A stretch of 64,000 bases of DNA from Phaeodactylibacter sp. (GTDB lineage Bacteria > Bacteroidota > Bacteroidia > Chitinophagales > Saprospiraceae). Positions 22,996-32,263 of the stretch are shown in pieces; positions within the stretch are counted from its first letter, which is position 1; each line of letters starts with the position of its first letter. The notes under the pieces are model-generated. The model was not told the origin of the DNA. It did not search any database and saw only the letters and a program-made list of their open reading frames with translations. Location of the stretch: NCBI GenBank assembly GCA_024102975.1, contig JAGFJD010000350.1, positions 1 to 64,000 on the forward strand, given 5' to 3'. The position numbers and the translations under genes are program-made.

Positions 22996-24291
22996 CTACG
23001 GTTTCGGCGCTTCATATTCCACGCCCAGCTGCGCCAGCAATTTCAGGGAATTGGCGCGCACATTGTCCGGCGGGTTGAGCGACAAGGATTTCTTCAGGGC
23101 CTTAATGGCTTTTTCTTTTTGGCCGGTATTGACATAGCCTTCGCCGAGGCTGTCCCATACGTTGGGATCTTCGGGGTGCTTTTCGGTATTGGCTATGAAT
23201 ACCTCGATGGCCTCTTCTGCCTTGCCGCCAAAGAGCAACTGGTAGCCGTAGTTGTTGAGTTCGGCGTTGGTGCCTTTAGACAGGGCTTCTTTTTTCGCCT
23301 TTTCCGCTTTCTCCTTTTTGCCCGTAGCTTCCAGGGCCTGGGCATGCGCCATCATCGTGGTCATATTGGGCGCCATGCCGGCAGCCTTTTCCGACCAGTC
23401 CAGCGCCTGCTCGTATTGTTTGTGCTTCAGGGCAAGGTTGGCGGCAGCGCTGTATTCCTTCCAGGTGCAGGGCATCGCCTCCAGGTCTTTGCCGATAGTT
23501 TTCATAGCTATTTTGGCTTCTTTTTCGGAGTCGCCTTCGCCTTTGGCTTTGCCGGCCAGCTGAGCCTTTACTGTCAGGTTCTGCGGGTTGGGGGCCAAAA
23601 AAACCGAGCGGCTGGCCCAGCCCAGGGCTTCCTCGTGGTTGATGTCGTTCTGCAGGCAATAATTGGCCGCCTCGTGCCAGGCCTGCCAGTTGAACTGTTC
23701 GACATTGCGCAGTTGGTTGCGCATGCTGGCCAGCACTACCTGGTGGACATCGGTTTCGATGCGGAAGGGAATGGATTTATCCGCCCATTTGAGAGCGCAA
23801 ACGGCGCCAGACCCGCTCAGGCCATCGAATTCATAAGTGAGCGATTCGTAGAACCGCCCTGCTTTTTCGGGCCGTACTTCCACCCGAAGGGCATCTTCAT
23901 CCTGGTCGTAGCCAGAGCTGCCCCAGGAGTTGGTGCTGTTGGAAAAGATGATCGTCCATTTTTCCTCATCCGGAATCATGTGCAGGCCGTATGCGCCGGC
24001 TGCCAGGTTTTTCCCTTCGATCGTTACATCGGTCGAGAACTTGATGACCGTATTCTCATTGGCGCCTGCCCGCCAGACAACATTCATCGGCACGAGCTTG
24101 CCCCATACTTCTCTGCCTTTTACAGCTGGCCGGTGATATTTGACCATTATTTCCGTCAGGCCTACGGTCTGCCCGACAAAGGCTTTAGGGCTTACCTGCG
24201 GGGTTTCGAGGACGGGTTGGGCGCGAAGGGATACGGCAGCAAGAATCAAAATAAAAACGGGCAGGAGCGAAAGGTGTACTTTTTGTTTCAT
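22996..24291 (-). CDS. Secreted DUF2911 protein with C-terminal tetratricopeptide repeats
   Basis: 431 residues from the ATG at 24291 (MKQKVHLSLLPVFILILAAVSLRAQ, a signal peptide). DUF2911 covers about 26-170 (VSPKAFVGQTVGLTEIMVKYHRPAVKGREVWG; VWRAGANENTVIKFSTDVTIEGK; GAYGLHMIPDEEKWTIIFS); this is a common Bacteroidota periplasmic or envelope domain of unknown function. The C-terminal half carries TPR motifs (AANLALKHKQYEQALDWSEKAAGMAP; DPNVWDSLGEGYVNTGQKEKAIKALKKSL), probably for protein contacts. It stands alone, divergent from nothing obvious upstream, with its terminator at 22766. Confidence 0.85.
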   Translation of the reverse strand: MKQKVHLSLLPVFILILAAVSLRAQPVLETPQVSPKAFVGQTVGLTEIMVKYHRPAVKGREVWGKLVPMNVVWRAGANENTVIKFSTDVTIEGKNLAAGAYGLHMIPDEEKWTIIFSNSTNSWGSSGYDQDEDALRVEVRPEKAGRFYESLTYEFDGLSGSGAVCALKWADKSIPFRIETDVHQVVLASMRNQLRNVEQFNWQAWHEAANYCLQNDINHEEALGWASRSVFLAPNPQNLTVKAQLAGKAKGEGDSEKEAKIAMKTIGKDLEAMPCTWKEYSAAANLALKHKQYEQALDWSEKAAGMAPNMTTMMAHAQALEATGKKEKAEKAKKEALSKGTNAELNNYGYQLLFGGKAEEAIEVFIANTEKHPEDPNVWDSLGEGYVNTGQKEKAIKALKKSLSLNPPDNVRANSLKLLAQLGVEYEAPKP

Positions 24292-24621
24292 AACAGTCGG
24301 GTTTGCCTGTTGCCCGGCGAAGAGAAAATGGAAGAGGCCGGGGCCCTCCATTCTCTCTTGTTCGCCGGCCTAACAGTTTGTGGGTGATTTCTGGTCACTA
24401 AACTAAGGCCTTATGGCAAGCAATGCAATTTAATTGTGGCAGGAGGGGAATCTTGTGACAGATGGTTAGGGCAGAGAGAGAATTGGCGGAAGAAATGATG
24501 GTGAAGGGAGTGTTTGTGTGCATTCGTGAGGGGGCGCAATGGAGGGTTGCAGGCTGGCAACTGCATTCCGACTTCCGACTTCGCACTTCCGACTTCCGAC
24601 AGTGGCACATCCAAAGTCCAG
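24292..24621. other. Intergenic region with TTCCGAC word array
   Basis: 330 bp holding the start region of the DUF2911 gene (minus strand). Near 24566-24600 there is a period-7 array, TTCCGACTTCCGACTTCGCAC followed by two more TTCCGAC units. Nothing resembling a gene or structured RNA was recognised. Confidence 0.6.
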
Positions 24622-25410
24622 TTACAATCCCCTCCGGATTTCCTCCTCGTCCAGGTATCGGTGGATCTCATCCCGGTAGCTGCGGCTGGAGGCCAGGCAC
24701 CGGCCGTCTTTCATGTGGAAAGCGTACTGGTTGTTGCCCTCGTATTTTACTTCCCGGATAAAGTTGGTGTTGACCAGCAAAGACCGGTGGATGCGGAGGA
24801 AGAGGCTGTTGCCGAGCTGCTCCTCGATGGATTGCAGGGTGTAGCGGATGAGGCAGGCTTTCCCGGGCGTGTGGACTTTCAGGTAATTGCCCTCAGCTTC
24901 TATGTAGCGGATATCGAGTACATGGATGAGCACGGTGCGGCCCTTTTCTTTGATTTCCAGGTGCTGGAGCTCGTCTTCCCGCCCGTGCTGGTGAACCTCC
25001 AGCATCTTCCTCATCTTCTGGTGCATGACCGCATCCTCTTTGAGGCTGATCTGCCGCCGGGCGTGTTCTACGGCCTGCAGGAAGCGTTCGTCGTCATAGG
25101 GTTTCAGGAGATAATCGACAGCGTGGACATCGAAAGCGCGCAGGGCGTACTGGTTAAAGGCCGTCACGAAAATAATAAAGGGCAGCGGGTGGAGTTCCTG
25201 GCGGGAAAGGACCTCGAAACCGGTGAGGTCAGGCATTTGGATGTCGAGAAAAACCAGGTCAGGCCGGTACTCCGCCATTTGCCGAAGGGCCTCGGCGCCA
25301 TTTTTGCATTCCCCGACGATGGCGATGTAATCGACCTGCTCCAGCAATTTGACGATGCGTGCCCTTGCCAGCGGTTCGTCGTCGACCACCAGGGTGCGGA
25401 TCTTCTTCAT
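24622..25410 (-). CDS. LytTR family two-component response regulator
   Basis: 262 residues. The receiver domain has RTLVVDDEPLAR (acidic pair), the phospho-Asp in LVFLDIQMPDLTGFE, Thr in IFVTAFNQYALRAF and Lys in YLLKPYDDERF. The LytTR DNA-binding domain (about 160-255) has VLDIRYIEAEGNYLKVHT and LFLRIHRSLLVNTNFIREV. Its ATG overlaps the TGA of the kinase gene by 4 bp. The target genes are unknown; the neighbours on the other strand are unrelated. Confidence 0.93.
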   Translation of the reverse strand: MKKIRTLVVDDEPLARARIVKLLEQVDYIAIVGECKNGAEALRQMAEYRPDLVFLDIQMPDLTGFEVLSRQELHPLPFIIFVTAFNQYALRAFDVHAVDYLLKPYDDERFLQAVEHARRQISLKEDAVMHQKMRKMLEVHQHGREDELQHLEIKEKGRTVLIHVLDIRYIEAEGNYLKVHTPGKACLIRYTLQSIEEQLGNSLFLRIHRSLLVNTNFIREVKYEGNNQYAFHMKDGRCLASSRSYRDEIHRYLDEEEIRRGL

Positions 25411-26519
25411 ATGCGCTGACGTTGGAATGGAATAATGATAGTGGCTTCAAAACCTTGGCCTTCCCGGGATTGGACGCTGAAGATATAGTTTTCCCGGTAG
25501 GTCAATTTAAGCCTTTCCCGGACGTTTTTCAACCCGATTCCGGAAGCGGCCAGTTCCTCGGCCGGCCGGGAGCTGCCCCTGCCGTCGTCTTTTACGGTGA
25601 TCATCACCTGCCCGCCATCGATCTTCTGGCAGGCCAGGGTGATCTTTCCCGGGCCTGTCCGGTTCGCAAAACCGTGTTTGACGGCATTTTCGACCAGCGG
25701 CTGGAGAATTAAGGTCGGGACCTGTGCTTCCAGGGCCTGTTCGTCAATTTTATATTCAATGGTCAGCCGGTCCGGGAAACGAGCCTCTTCGATGTTGAGG
25801 TAATTCCGGATGAACTCGATCTCTTCCCGCAGCGGGGCGAGGTTGCGCTTGTCCTGGCTGAGCACGAACCGCAGGAGGTTGCCCAACTGGGAGACGACCT
25901 TCTGCGCCCGCTTCTTGTCAAATTCCATCAGCGAAGAGATGGTATTCAGGGTGTTGAACAGGAAGTGAGGCTGGAGTTGCAGGCGCAGGGCGTTGAGCTG
26001 GGCGCTGGACAGCTGCCCTTCCAGTTGGGCGAGTTCCAGCTGTTTGTCCCGGTATTTCCGGCGCAGCTCGATAGCGGTTATTACTGTATAGATGATCCCG
26101 AATTCGATCAGGCGGGTGATTACGGCGGCAGGGAGCACGCCGACGATATGCCTGAGCGTCTCCGAGGTCATTTCTTTGACGCCCAGAAAGTGGAGCGGTG
26201 GAAAGAAAAGAAGGTTAGAGATCAATTCGTGCAGCAAAGCCAGGATCGTGCCGCCTCCAAGTATCCTTAGAAACAGGACGCCGTTGGAGGTGCCGGGGCT
26301 TTCCTGGATGCGCCCGACGACATAGTAAACCAGCGGCAGGATGAGCGCCCACGTGAGATAATTGACCACGTGAATGAACCAGCCCCGGTCCCACATGAAC
26401 TTTTCCGCTTCGTTATAGTACATCAGGAACAGGTAATTGCGCAGCCCCACCAGGGAGCCAAGCGCAATACTCGCCAGGATGGCATAGAAATACGGTATGG
26501 GTAATTTGCGCGAAGCCAT
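25407..26519 (-). CDS. LytS-type sensor histidine kinase
   Basis: 370 residues. Four hydrophobic helices lie in residues 1-165 (IPYFYAILASIALGSLVGL; VVNYLTWALILPLVYYVVG; LFLRILGGGTILALLHELI; GVLPAAVITRLIEFGIIYTVI), then a short helical linker. The His_kinase box LRLQLQPHFLFNTLNTIS carries the phospho-His; LILQPLVENAVKHGF is the N box and GIGLKNVRERL the G2 loop. There is no sensor domain outside the membrane helices. Encoded ahead of, and overlapping, its LytTR partner. Confidence 0.93.
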   Translation of the reverse strand: MASRKLPIPYFYAILASIALGSLVGLRNYLFLMYYNEAEKFMWDRGWFIHVVNYLTWALILPLVYYVVGRIQESPGTSNGVLFLRILGGGTILALLHELISNLLFFPPLHFLGVKEMTSETLRHIVGVLPAAVITRLIEFGIIYTVITAIELRRKYRDKQLELAQLEGQLSSAQLNALRLQLQPHFLFNTLNTISSLMEFDKKRAQKVVSQLGNLLRFVLSQDKRNLAPLREEIEFIRNYLNIEEARFPDRLTIEYKIDEQALEAQVPTLILQPLVENAVKHGFANRTGPGKITLACQKIDGGQVMITVKDDGRGSSRPAEELAASGIGLKNVRERLKLTYRENYIFSVQSREGQGFEATIIIPFQRQRI

Positions 26520-26630
26520 GCTCCAAAGTAATTAAAAAAGAAAGAAATAACCGCCGGCTTTGGGACAGACGGATAGAAAAGTGGCCGTTTGGTTTTTCCA
26601 TAACGAAAAGCCGTTTATCTTGGGAGGGAA

Positions 26631-27371
26631 ATGCCAGACAGCCGCAAACACAGAGGGCAGCACCCTTCCGACGCCAGATTGTTCGGCGAGAGCCAGTTGC
26701 CGAAGCTGCAGCAGGCCGTCCGGGATCTCTCCTGGTTGTTGTCCCGGGGGTATGCCGAAAAGTCCAGCCTCAAACTCGTAGGCGACCGCTACCGCCTGCA
26801 GAGCCGGCAGCGCCTTGCTGTCGCCCGTTCTTCCTGCTCCCGCCAGGCCGCTTCCCGGCGGCGGCTTCATGCTTTGCCGGAAGAGGCCATGCGGGCCAAC
26901 ACCCTCTTCATCGATGGGTTCAACCTCCTGATAACCATTGAGAGCGCCTTGTCGGGAGGTTTTATCCTGGAGGGAGTGGACGGTTGTTACCGGGACATGG
27001 CCAGCATCCACGGTTCCTACAAACGGGTCGTTGAGACCGAGGGCGCCCTTTTGCTGGCCGGCCATGCCCTGCAGGAGCTCAGGGTGGCAAAGGCCGTTTG
27101 GTATCTGGACCGCCCCGTATCCAACAGCGGCAGGCTGAAACAGATGATCCTGGATACAGCGCAGCAAAACGACTGGGACTGGGACGCCGCCCTGTACTAC
27201 AACCCGGACACTGTGCTGGCCCACCAGGCGGCTCCGGCCGCTTCTTCGGACAGCGCCATCCTCGACGCCGCCGCCCAGTGGTTTAACCTGGCGCGGTTCG
27301 TGGTATCCCGCTTCGTGCCGGATGCTTTGATCCTGCCTTTAGGCCAGCTCGCCCGGGCTTCTTCTTCCTGA
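26631..27371 (+). CDS. DUF434 domain protein
   Basis: 246 residues. The N-terminal block RGQHPSDARLFGESQLPKL, then DLSWLLSRGYAEKSSLKLVGDRYRL and RQRLAVARSSCS, matches DUF434 (PF04256). The following NTLFIDGFNLLITIESALSGG and CYRDMASIHGSYKRVVETEGAL form the conserved C-terminal part, whose Asp-rich strands (FIDGFN; WYLDRPVSNSGR) resemble a PIN/NYN-like nuclease or nucleotide-binding fold. That resemblance is my inference. Cytoplasmic; function not established. It is divergent from the histidine kinase gene. Confidence 0.82.
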   Translation: MPDSRKHRGQHPSDARLFGESQLPKLQQAVRDLSWLLSRGYAEKSSLKLVGDRYRLQSRQRLAVARSSCSRQAASRRRLHALPEEAMRANTLFIDGFNLLITIESALSGGFILEGVDGCYRDMASIHGSYKRVVETEGALLLAGHALQELRVAKAVWYLDRPVSNSGRLKQMILDTAQQNDWDWDAALYYNPDTVLAHQAAPAASSDSAILDAAAQWFNLARFVVSRFVPDALILPLGQLARASSS

Positions 27372-27602
27372 TGGTTAGTTTTCTTGCGCCGCCGCCAGCT
27401 TATTGCAGGCCAATACTGGATTTTCTTGGTTTTTTTTCTTAAATTTCTTCTCGTTATTGAAGAGGCGCCGGGAGCATTTCTATTCCACAAAAGCCGTGGC
27501 AATTTCCTTCAGCGAGGTCCCGGACTCTCTATCCCGCCCGGTTTTTATAAAATTAGAATAATACTGCCAAAATATATCCTTTTACAAAAACCGAGATCGC
27601 CT

Positions 27603-28109
27603 ATGCTTAGGATTGCCTTCATCACCGCTCTGTTTATCGCATCATCTTCTGTTGCTTTCGGGCAGAAAAGCGCCTCCCCGGAGGAAATGGCCGCGAAAGC
27701 CATCAAAGAAGTGATCGAGGAAGAATCCCGTGCTTTTTGGGCGCGGGACTTCAAGGCCTGGCAAAAACTATGGGTTCACGAACCGTATGTGGTATGGACC
27801 GCAGCGTCCAACACCGGTGTGCGCCAGTTCTACGGCTGGGATTCCTGGAAAGAGGAAGTGGAGAGCCTCTTCAGGGAAAGCCCGGACCCCATCCCTTATG
27901 ATGGCGATGTAAAGAAGTACAACTTCAATTTCCGGGTTTACGGCGACGGGGCCTGGGTGTCTTTCGAGCAGGACAACAAAGGCACCACGACTTACGAAAC
28001 CCGTATCCTGGAAAAACACGGCGGAAAGTGGAAGATCGCCGCTGTGCAACTGTTCTTCAATGCCAACGAACCGGAGGCCATGCCGGTTGAAGAAGGGGTA
28101 AACGAATAA
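27603..28109 (+). CDS. Secreted SnoaL/DUF4440-like protein (NTF2 fold)
   Basis: 168 residues from the ATG at 27603. The signal peptide IAFITALFIASSSVAFGQ ends near residue 20. The NTF2-like pattern is VIEEESRAFWARDFKAWQKLWVHEPYVVW (helices then strand), W-x-x-FY in RQFYGWDSWKEEVESLF, and the final strands WVSFEQDNKGTTTYETRILEKHGGKWKI. Such proteins may bind small ligands or act as enzymes in the periplasm; no catalytic residues can be assigned. The upstream region has no clear promoter box. The next gene is convergent. Confidence 0.75.
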   Translation: MLRIAFITALFIASSSVAFGQKSASPEEMAAKAIKEVIEEESRAFWARDFKAWQKLWVHEPYVVWTAASNTGVRQFYGWDSWKEEVESLFRESPDPIPYDGDVKKYNFNFRVYGDGAWVSFEQDNKGTTTYETRILEKHGGKWKIAAVQLFFNANEPEAMPVEEGVNE

Positions 28110-28266
28110 TCTTGCCTTCCCCGGAGCATGGTGGCCACTGCAATAGCCGGACTTCCTGTGGCCGCCGCTCCTTCGGGCCGGGAGATGCAGGATAGCTTCC
28201 TGGTTCCATTGTTGATTCCGCAGGTACCCGAACAGCGGGACACAAACCCTGGTACTTCCGGCACTA

Positions 28267-28284
28267 AGGGATTGCGCAATCCCT
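28267..28284. repeat. 18-bp perfect palindrome between convergent genes
   Basis: AGGGATTGCGCAATCCCT is fully self-complementary. It lies 40 bp beyond the acyl-CoA dehydrogenase stop and could act as a terminator stem, but no T-run follows on either strand. Confidence 0.5.
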
Positions 28285-28324
28285 AAATAACGGGGCAGTT
28301 ATTTTCCCCGCCGGGAGCAGAATG

Positions 28325-29470
28325 CTAGCCCTCCTTAAGAATCTCCCGCGAAATAACCAGTTTCTGGATTTCAGACGTGCCCTCGCCGATGGTACACAGT
28401 TTCGCATCCCGATAGTACTTTTCTACAGGGTAGTCTTTGGTGTACCCATAACCGCCGAAAATCTGTACAGCCTCGTTGGCGATGTAGACGGAAGCTTCCG
28501 AAGCGTAGTATTTGGCCATCGACGATATCTTGGTCGTTTTTTTCCCCTGGTCTTTCATGCGGCCCGCCTGGCGGGTCAGCAGTTCTGCCGCTTCAATTTT
28601 GGTGGCCATATCGGCCAGCTTGAAGCTGATGGCCTGGAAGCTGGAGATCGGCTTGCCGAACTGGTGGCGTTCCTGGGCATACTGGACGGAGGCTTCGTAG
28701 GCGCCTTTGGCGATGCCTAAAGCAAGGGCGGCAATAGAGATGCGGCCGCCGTCCAGGACTTTCATGGACTGGATGAAGCCTTCTCCCACTTCACCCAGGA
28801 CCTGGCTCTCATGTACGCGGCAGTCGTGGAAGATCAGCTCGGTCGTTTCGGAGGCGCGCATGCCCAGCTTGTTTTCTTTTTTGCCGGCTGAAAAGCCCGG
28901 AGTCCCCTTCTCGATGACGAAGGCAGTCATTCCGCGGCTGTCCAGCAGCTCTCCCGTCCGGGCCACAACGACGGACACCTGGCCGGATTTGCCGTGGGTA
29001 ATGAAGTTTTTAGCGCCGTTCAGGACATAGTACTCCCCGTCTTTTTCCGCTACGGTTTTCATCCTGCCGGCGTCGCTGCCGGTGTTCGGCTCGGTGAGGC
29101 CCCATGCGCCGATCCATTCTCCCGTGGCCAGTTTGGGCAGGTATTTGGCCTTTTGCTCTTCGTTCCCGAAGAGGAGGATGTGGTTGGTGCAAAGAGAATT
29201 GTGGGCGGCTACGGACAGGCCGATTGACCCGCAAACCTTGCCGATTTCTTCGATGACGGTTATGTATTCCTGATAACCCAGGCCGGCGCCGTGGTATTTT
29301 TCCGGTACGAGGACGCCCAGGAAGCCGAACTGGCCCATTTGGTGGAAAAGGTCTACGGGAAAATGCTGGGTTTCATCCCACTCCATGACGTGGGGGCGGA
29401 TATAGTTTTCGGCAAAGTCTCGGGCGGACTCTTTTATCAGTCGCAGGTTGCTGATCGTCTCTACACTCAT
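28325..29470 (-). CDS. Acyl-CoA dehydrogenase
   Basis: 381 residues, a standard length for this FAD enzyme, which oxidises acyl-CoA to trans-2-enoyl-CoA. The FAD/substrate segments GAWGLTEPNTGSDAGRMKT and FITHGKSG are present. The C-terminal domain has YAQERHQFGKPISSFQAI and FGGYGYTKDYPVEKYYRDAK, and the catalytic base lies in GEGTSEIQKLVISREIL (the Glu of EGTSEIQ). Cytoplasmic; works before enoyl-CoA hydratase in beta-oxidation. A perfect -7 box lies about 100 bp upstream. Chain-length specificity is unknown. Confidence 0.95.
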   Translation of the reverse strand: MSVETISNLRLIKESARDFAENYIRPHVMEWDETQHFPVDLFHQMGQFGFLGVLVPEKYHGAGLGYQEYITVIEEIGKVCGSIGLSVAAHNSLCTNHILLFGNEEQKAKYLPKLATGEWIGAWGLTEPNTGSDAGRMKTVAEKDGEYYVLNGAKNFITHGKSGQVSVVVARTGELLDSRGMTAFVIEKGTPGFSAGKKENKLGMRASETTELIFHDCRVHESQVLGEVGEGFIQSMKVLDGGRISIAALALGIAKGAYEASVQYAQERHQFGKPISSFQAISFKLADMATKIEAAELLTRQAGRMKDQGKKTTKISSMAKYYASEASVYIANEAVQIFGGYGYTKDYPVEKYYRDAKLCTIGEGTSEIQKLVISREILKEG

Positions 29471-29569
29471 TGGGTTGCTGATTTTAGAATATTATTTGAA
29501 GTTTTTTCGGCATTGGGAAATAAAAGCCGGATAAAAGTGAAAAAACGGCAAAAAGCAGGTTTCTCGCTA

Positions 29570-29577
29570 CAAATATA
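29570..29577 (-). promoter_or_regulatory. -7 box of the acyl-CoA dehydrogenase promoter
   Basis: Read on the minus strand: TATATTTG, a perfect TAnnTTTG match, 100 nt before the start codon. No good -33 TTTG is visible. Confidence 0.45.
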
Positions 29578-29664
29578 ATGACAATCCCGGTAGCAGGCCC
29601 GCTTCCGGGGGGGAAGATTCTGCAGGGGCTGACTGATAATCAAATGCCCTGGCCGGGGAAAAGT

Positions 29665-30798
29665 TCATTCGGAAGAGGAGGTCGTTTCCTGCGCCAGGCC
29701 CAGGGCCTGCTTCATTTTGAAATAGATTTCCGTGTTTTCGTAGATCCCGGCGAACAGTTCTGCGGAGGGGCCGTAGGCAAATACCGGGACCAGCGCGGCC
29801 GTGTGGCCGTTGGTGGTAAACGCCAGCTGGAGGTCGTTCATCCGGGATCCCGGGTTGAGGGCCAGCCCGCCGCTCTCGTGGTCGCCGGTTACCAGCACGA
29901 GGGTTTCCCCGTCTTTTTTTGCAAACTTCAGCGCCAGCCCGACAGCTTCGTCGAAATCGAGGGTTTCGTCGACGGCCAGGCCGCCGTCGTTGGAGTGGCC
30001 GCCCCAATCGATCTGGGAGCCTTCGATCATCAGGAAGAACCCTTTATCGGAGCGCCTGCGCAGGAAGGACAAGGCAAAATCGGTGGCGTAGGGCAGATAG
30101 TCGCGGCCCGCAGCATGAGTCAGCGGGTGCTTGTCGGCCGTAAAGTAAAAGAAAGGCCGTTTGGATACCGAAGTGATCTGAGTGAGTTCTTCCCTGAAGT
30201 AATCCGAAACGATATATCCTTTTTGCTGCAGTTCTTTCACCAGGTCGCGCTCGTCTTCTTCTCTGCGGTCGAAATACCCTTTGCCGCCGCCAATGGCGAG
30301 GTCCAGGCTTGCCCTGAGGAAATCCGCAGCGATGGCTTCGTAAAAAACCCGCAGGGGCTGGTGCGCAACGAAGGCGGCAGGCGTGGCGTGGACCAGGGTG
30401 GAGGTAGCGACCAGCCCGGTGGCATACCCCAGGGCATCCAGTTCTTCCAGGATGGTAAAACAGGGGAGCGTGTCTTTAGTCATGGCGATGGCGCCGTTGT
30501 AGGTCTTCACTCCACAGGAAAAGGCTGTGGCGCCGGCAGCGGAGTCGGTGATCAGGTCGCTGGCCGAGGTGGGCTTGTGGAAGCCAATAATGGAAAACTG
30601 CTCCAGGTTCAATTTGTTGTTGTTGCTGTAGAGCGCCGCCGAAACCTGCGGCAGCGCCATTCCGTCCCCTATCAGCAAAATGACGTTCCGGGCTTTGCGC
30701 GGCTCCTCGGCGAGGCCGGGAAGGCCCGGCTGCGGCGAGGAGCAGGCCGCGAAAAAGGACACCCAGAGCAGTATACCCATTGAAAAGCGGTAGGGCAT
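29665..30798 (-). CDS. Alkaline phosphatase (PhoA family lipoprotein)
   Basis: 377 residues from the ATG at 30798. The start MPYRFSMGILLWVSFFAACSS has a lipobox (FAAC) and so is probably a lipoprotein signal; an ATG at 30846 preceded by GGAGG is an alternative. The metal and nucleophile motifs are NVILLIGDGMALPQ (Asp), LITDSAAGATAFSCGVKT (Ser nucleophile in DSAAGATA), IEGSQIDWGGHSND (Asp/His) and LVTGDHESGGL (Asp-His). It hydrolyses phosphomonoesters outside the inner membrane. About 377 residues is shorter than E. coli PhoA, as in many Bacteroidota enzymes. No Pho box was identified. Confidence 0.92.
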   Translation of the reverse strand: MPYRFSMGILLWVSFFAACSSPQPGLPGLAEEPRKARNVILLIGDGMALPQVSAALYSNNNKLNLEQFSIIGFHKPTSASDLITDSAAGATAFSCGVKTYNGAIAMTKDTLPCFTILEELDALGYATGLVATSTLVHATPAAFVAHQPLRVFYEAIAADFLRASLDLAIGGGKGYFDRREEDERDLVKELQQKGYIVSDYFREELTQITSVSKRPFFYFTADKHPLTHAAGRDYLPYATDFALSFLRRRSDKGFFLMIEGSQIDWGGHSNDGGLAVDETLDFDEAVGLALKFAKKDGETLVLVTGDHESGGLALNPGSRMNDLQLAFTTNGHTAALVPVFAYGPSAELFAGIYENTEIYFKMKQALGLAQETTSSSE

Positions 30799-31135
30799 AA
30801 AATTGAATTTTGTAGCCTCTTTATTTGAAGCTCGGATATTACACATTTTCCTCCTTTCCTGGAATAATTTAACTGACAAAACTTTTAATCAGAATAAAAT
30901 TTTTAATTCGTAAAATTAAACCACTAAAACTGGAATTTTGTTTGGTTTAGATATAGCTTTGCACCGAAATGGGTGTATGCAATTTTACCTCCGGCCGCTT
31001 CCTGCTGCCTGCTTTGCGGGAGCCGGAAGCAATGCCCCAAAAAGATTCCCGGGGGCTTGCATCCAATGCGGCCTCTGTTTGTCTTTCAGGATAAGCCGGG
31101 GAAATAATGTTCTCTGTTAAATAAATATTTACTCC
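30799..31135. other. AT-rich divergent intergenic region
   Basis: 337 bp between the phosphatase and the CotH-like gene, notably AT-rich at 30850-30960. It holds a perfect -7 box TAGCTTTG (30954-30961) on the + strand, about 175 nt before the CotH-like ATG, preceded by two TTTG tetramers at 30937-30944 that are too close to be a standard -33. No gene was recognised. Confidence 0.5.
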
Positions 31136-32242
31136 ATGATCACCCGAATTTTAAAAACCCTGGCAGCCATATTGGTTGCCGCTACCGCCGCTGCGGCCGT
31201 ACCGCAAAATTCTTCCGGTACTATTTTTGACCAGCTTCTCCAGGATGGCATCCTGGAATTCACCCTGGAGACGGACCTGTCTGCCCTGATCGAGAATCGG
31301 CAAACCGAGGATTACCTGCCGGCCCTGTTCACGTTCAAAGATGCCCGGGGCCAGGAGTCCACTCATGAGATCAAGGTTAAACCGCGGGGCAAGTTCCGCC
31401 GCAGGGTATGCAATTTTCCGCCCCTGATGCTGAATTTCTCCAAGGGCGACCTGAAGGAAAGGGGCTACAGTTTCGAATACGACAAGCTCAAGCTGGTCAC
31501 CCATTGCATCGACGACAAAGAAGCGGGCAAGGACCAGGTCATGAAAGAGTATCTGGCCTACAAGCTCTATAACGAACTCACGGATCACAGCTACCGGGTC
31601 CAGCTGGCTAAGGTGACGTATGTCGACAGCAACAGGAAGATGGGCAAAATCAGGCGGTACGGGTTTGTCATTGAAGATACCGATGAGATGGCCCAGCGGG
31701 TAGGAGGCGAAGAGTGTGAGGATTGCCACGGCTTATCCACCAGCGAAGCCCTTGCGCCTGCCGCTGAAAACCAGATGGCCGTCTTCCAGTATATGATCGG
31801 CAACACGGACTGGGACGTCAACATGATCCGGAACGTCAAAATGGTGAAGCTCTACAGCGGGGAGGGGGTGATCCCGGTCCCTTACGATTTTGATTTCGCC
31901 GGCATGGTGGAAGCGCCTTATGCTATTCCAAACTCCGGGATCGGGCAGCTGACGATCCGGCAGCGGGTTTTTCAGGGGCTCAATGCCGACCAGCAGTTGT
32001 TTGAGCGAACCCTGGGGCATTTTGTGGCCCGGAAAGAAAGCCTCCTCGAACAAGTTCAGCAATTCAAGGAACTGAGCTGGGATGCCCGCAAAGGTATTGT
32101 CGACTACCTGAACACCTTCTTCCGGGACGCCGAGTCCATACTCGAAGGGAAGAAACCGCAGGAGCCTTCCCTCTGGCAGGCTATACGGGAAAGGGCGCGG
32201 GAAAACAAACCGGGTTCTGCCGACACCTCTCTGGGGAAATAG
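31136..32242 (+). CDS. Exported CotH-kinase-like protein
   Basis: 368 residues. A signal peptide (ILKTLAAILVAATAAAAVPQ) precedes a conserved body: VKPRGKFRRRVCNFPPLMLNF, KLKLVTHCIDDKEAG, MKEYLAYKLYNELTDHSYRVQLAKVTY, MIGNTDWDVNMIRNVKMV and VPVPYDFDFAGMV-like (VIPVPYDFDFAGMVEAPYA). The order R-G-K, E-Y-L-A-Y-K-L-Y, GNTDW and DFDFAG parallels the CotH protein-kinase fold, where GNtDWxxxN and DxD hold ATP and metal, but overall similarity is weak. Role in the envelope unknown; a kinase activity is only an inference. Convergent with fructosamine kinase, 21 bp apart. Confidence 0.65.
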   Translation: MITRILKTLAAILVAATAAAAVPQNSSGTIFDQLLQDGILEFTLETDLSALIENRQTEDYLPALFTFKDARGQESTHEIKVKPRGKFRRRVCNFPPLMLNFSKGDLKERGYSFEYDKLKLVTHCIDDKEAGKDQVMKEYLAYKLYNELTDHSYRVQLAKVTYVDSNRKMGKIRRYGFVIEDTDEMAQRVGGEECEDCHGLSTSEALAPAAENQMAVFQYMIGNTDWDVNMIRNVKMVKLYSGEGVIPVPYDFDFAGMVEAPYAIPNSGIGQLTIRQRVFQGLNADQQLFERTLGHFVARKESLLEQVQQFKELSWDARKGIVDYLNTFFRDAESILEGKKPQEPSLWQAIRERARENKPGSADTSLGK

Positions 32243-32263
32243 CCCGCAGCCGCAGGCTTCCCG

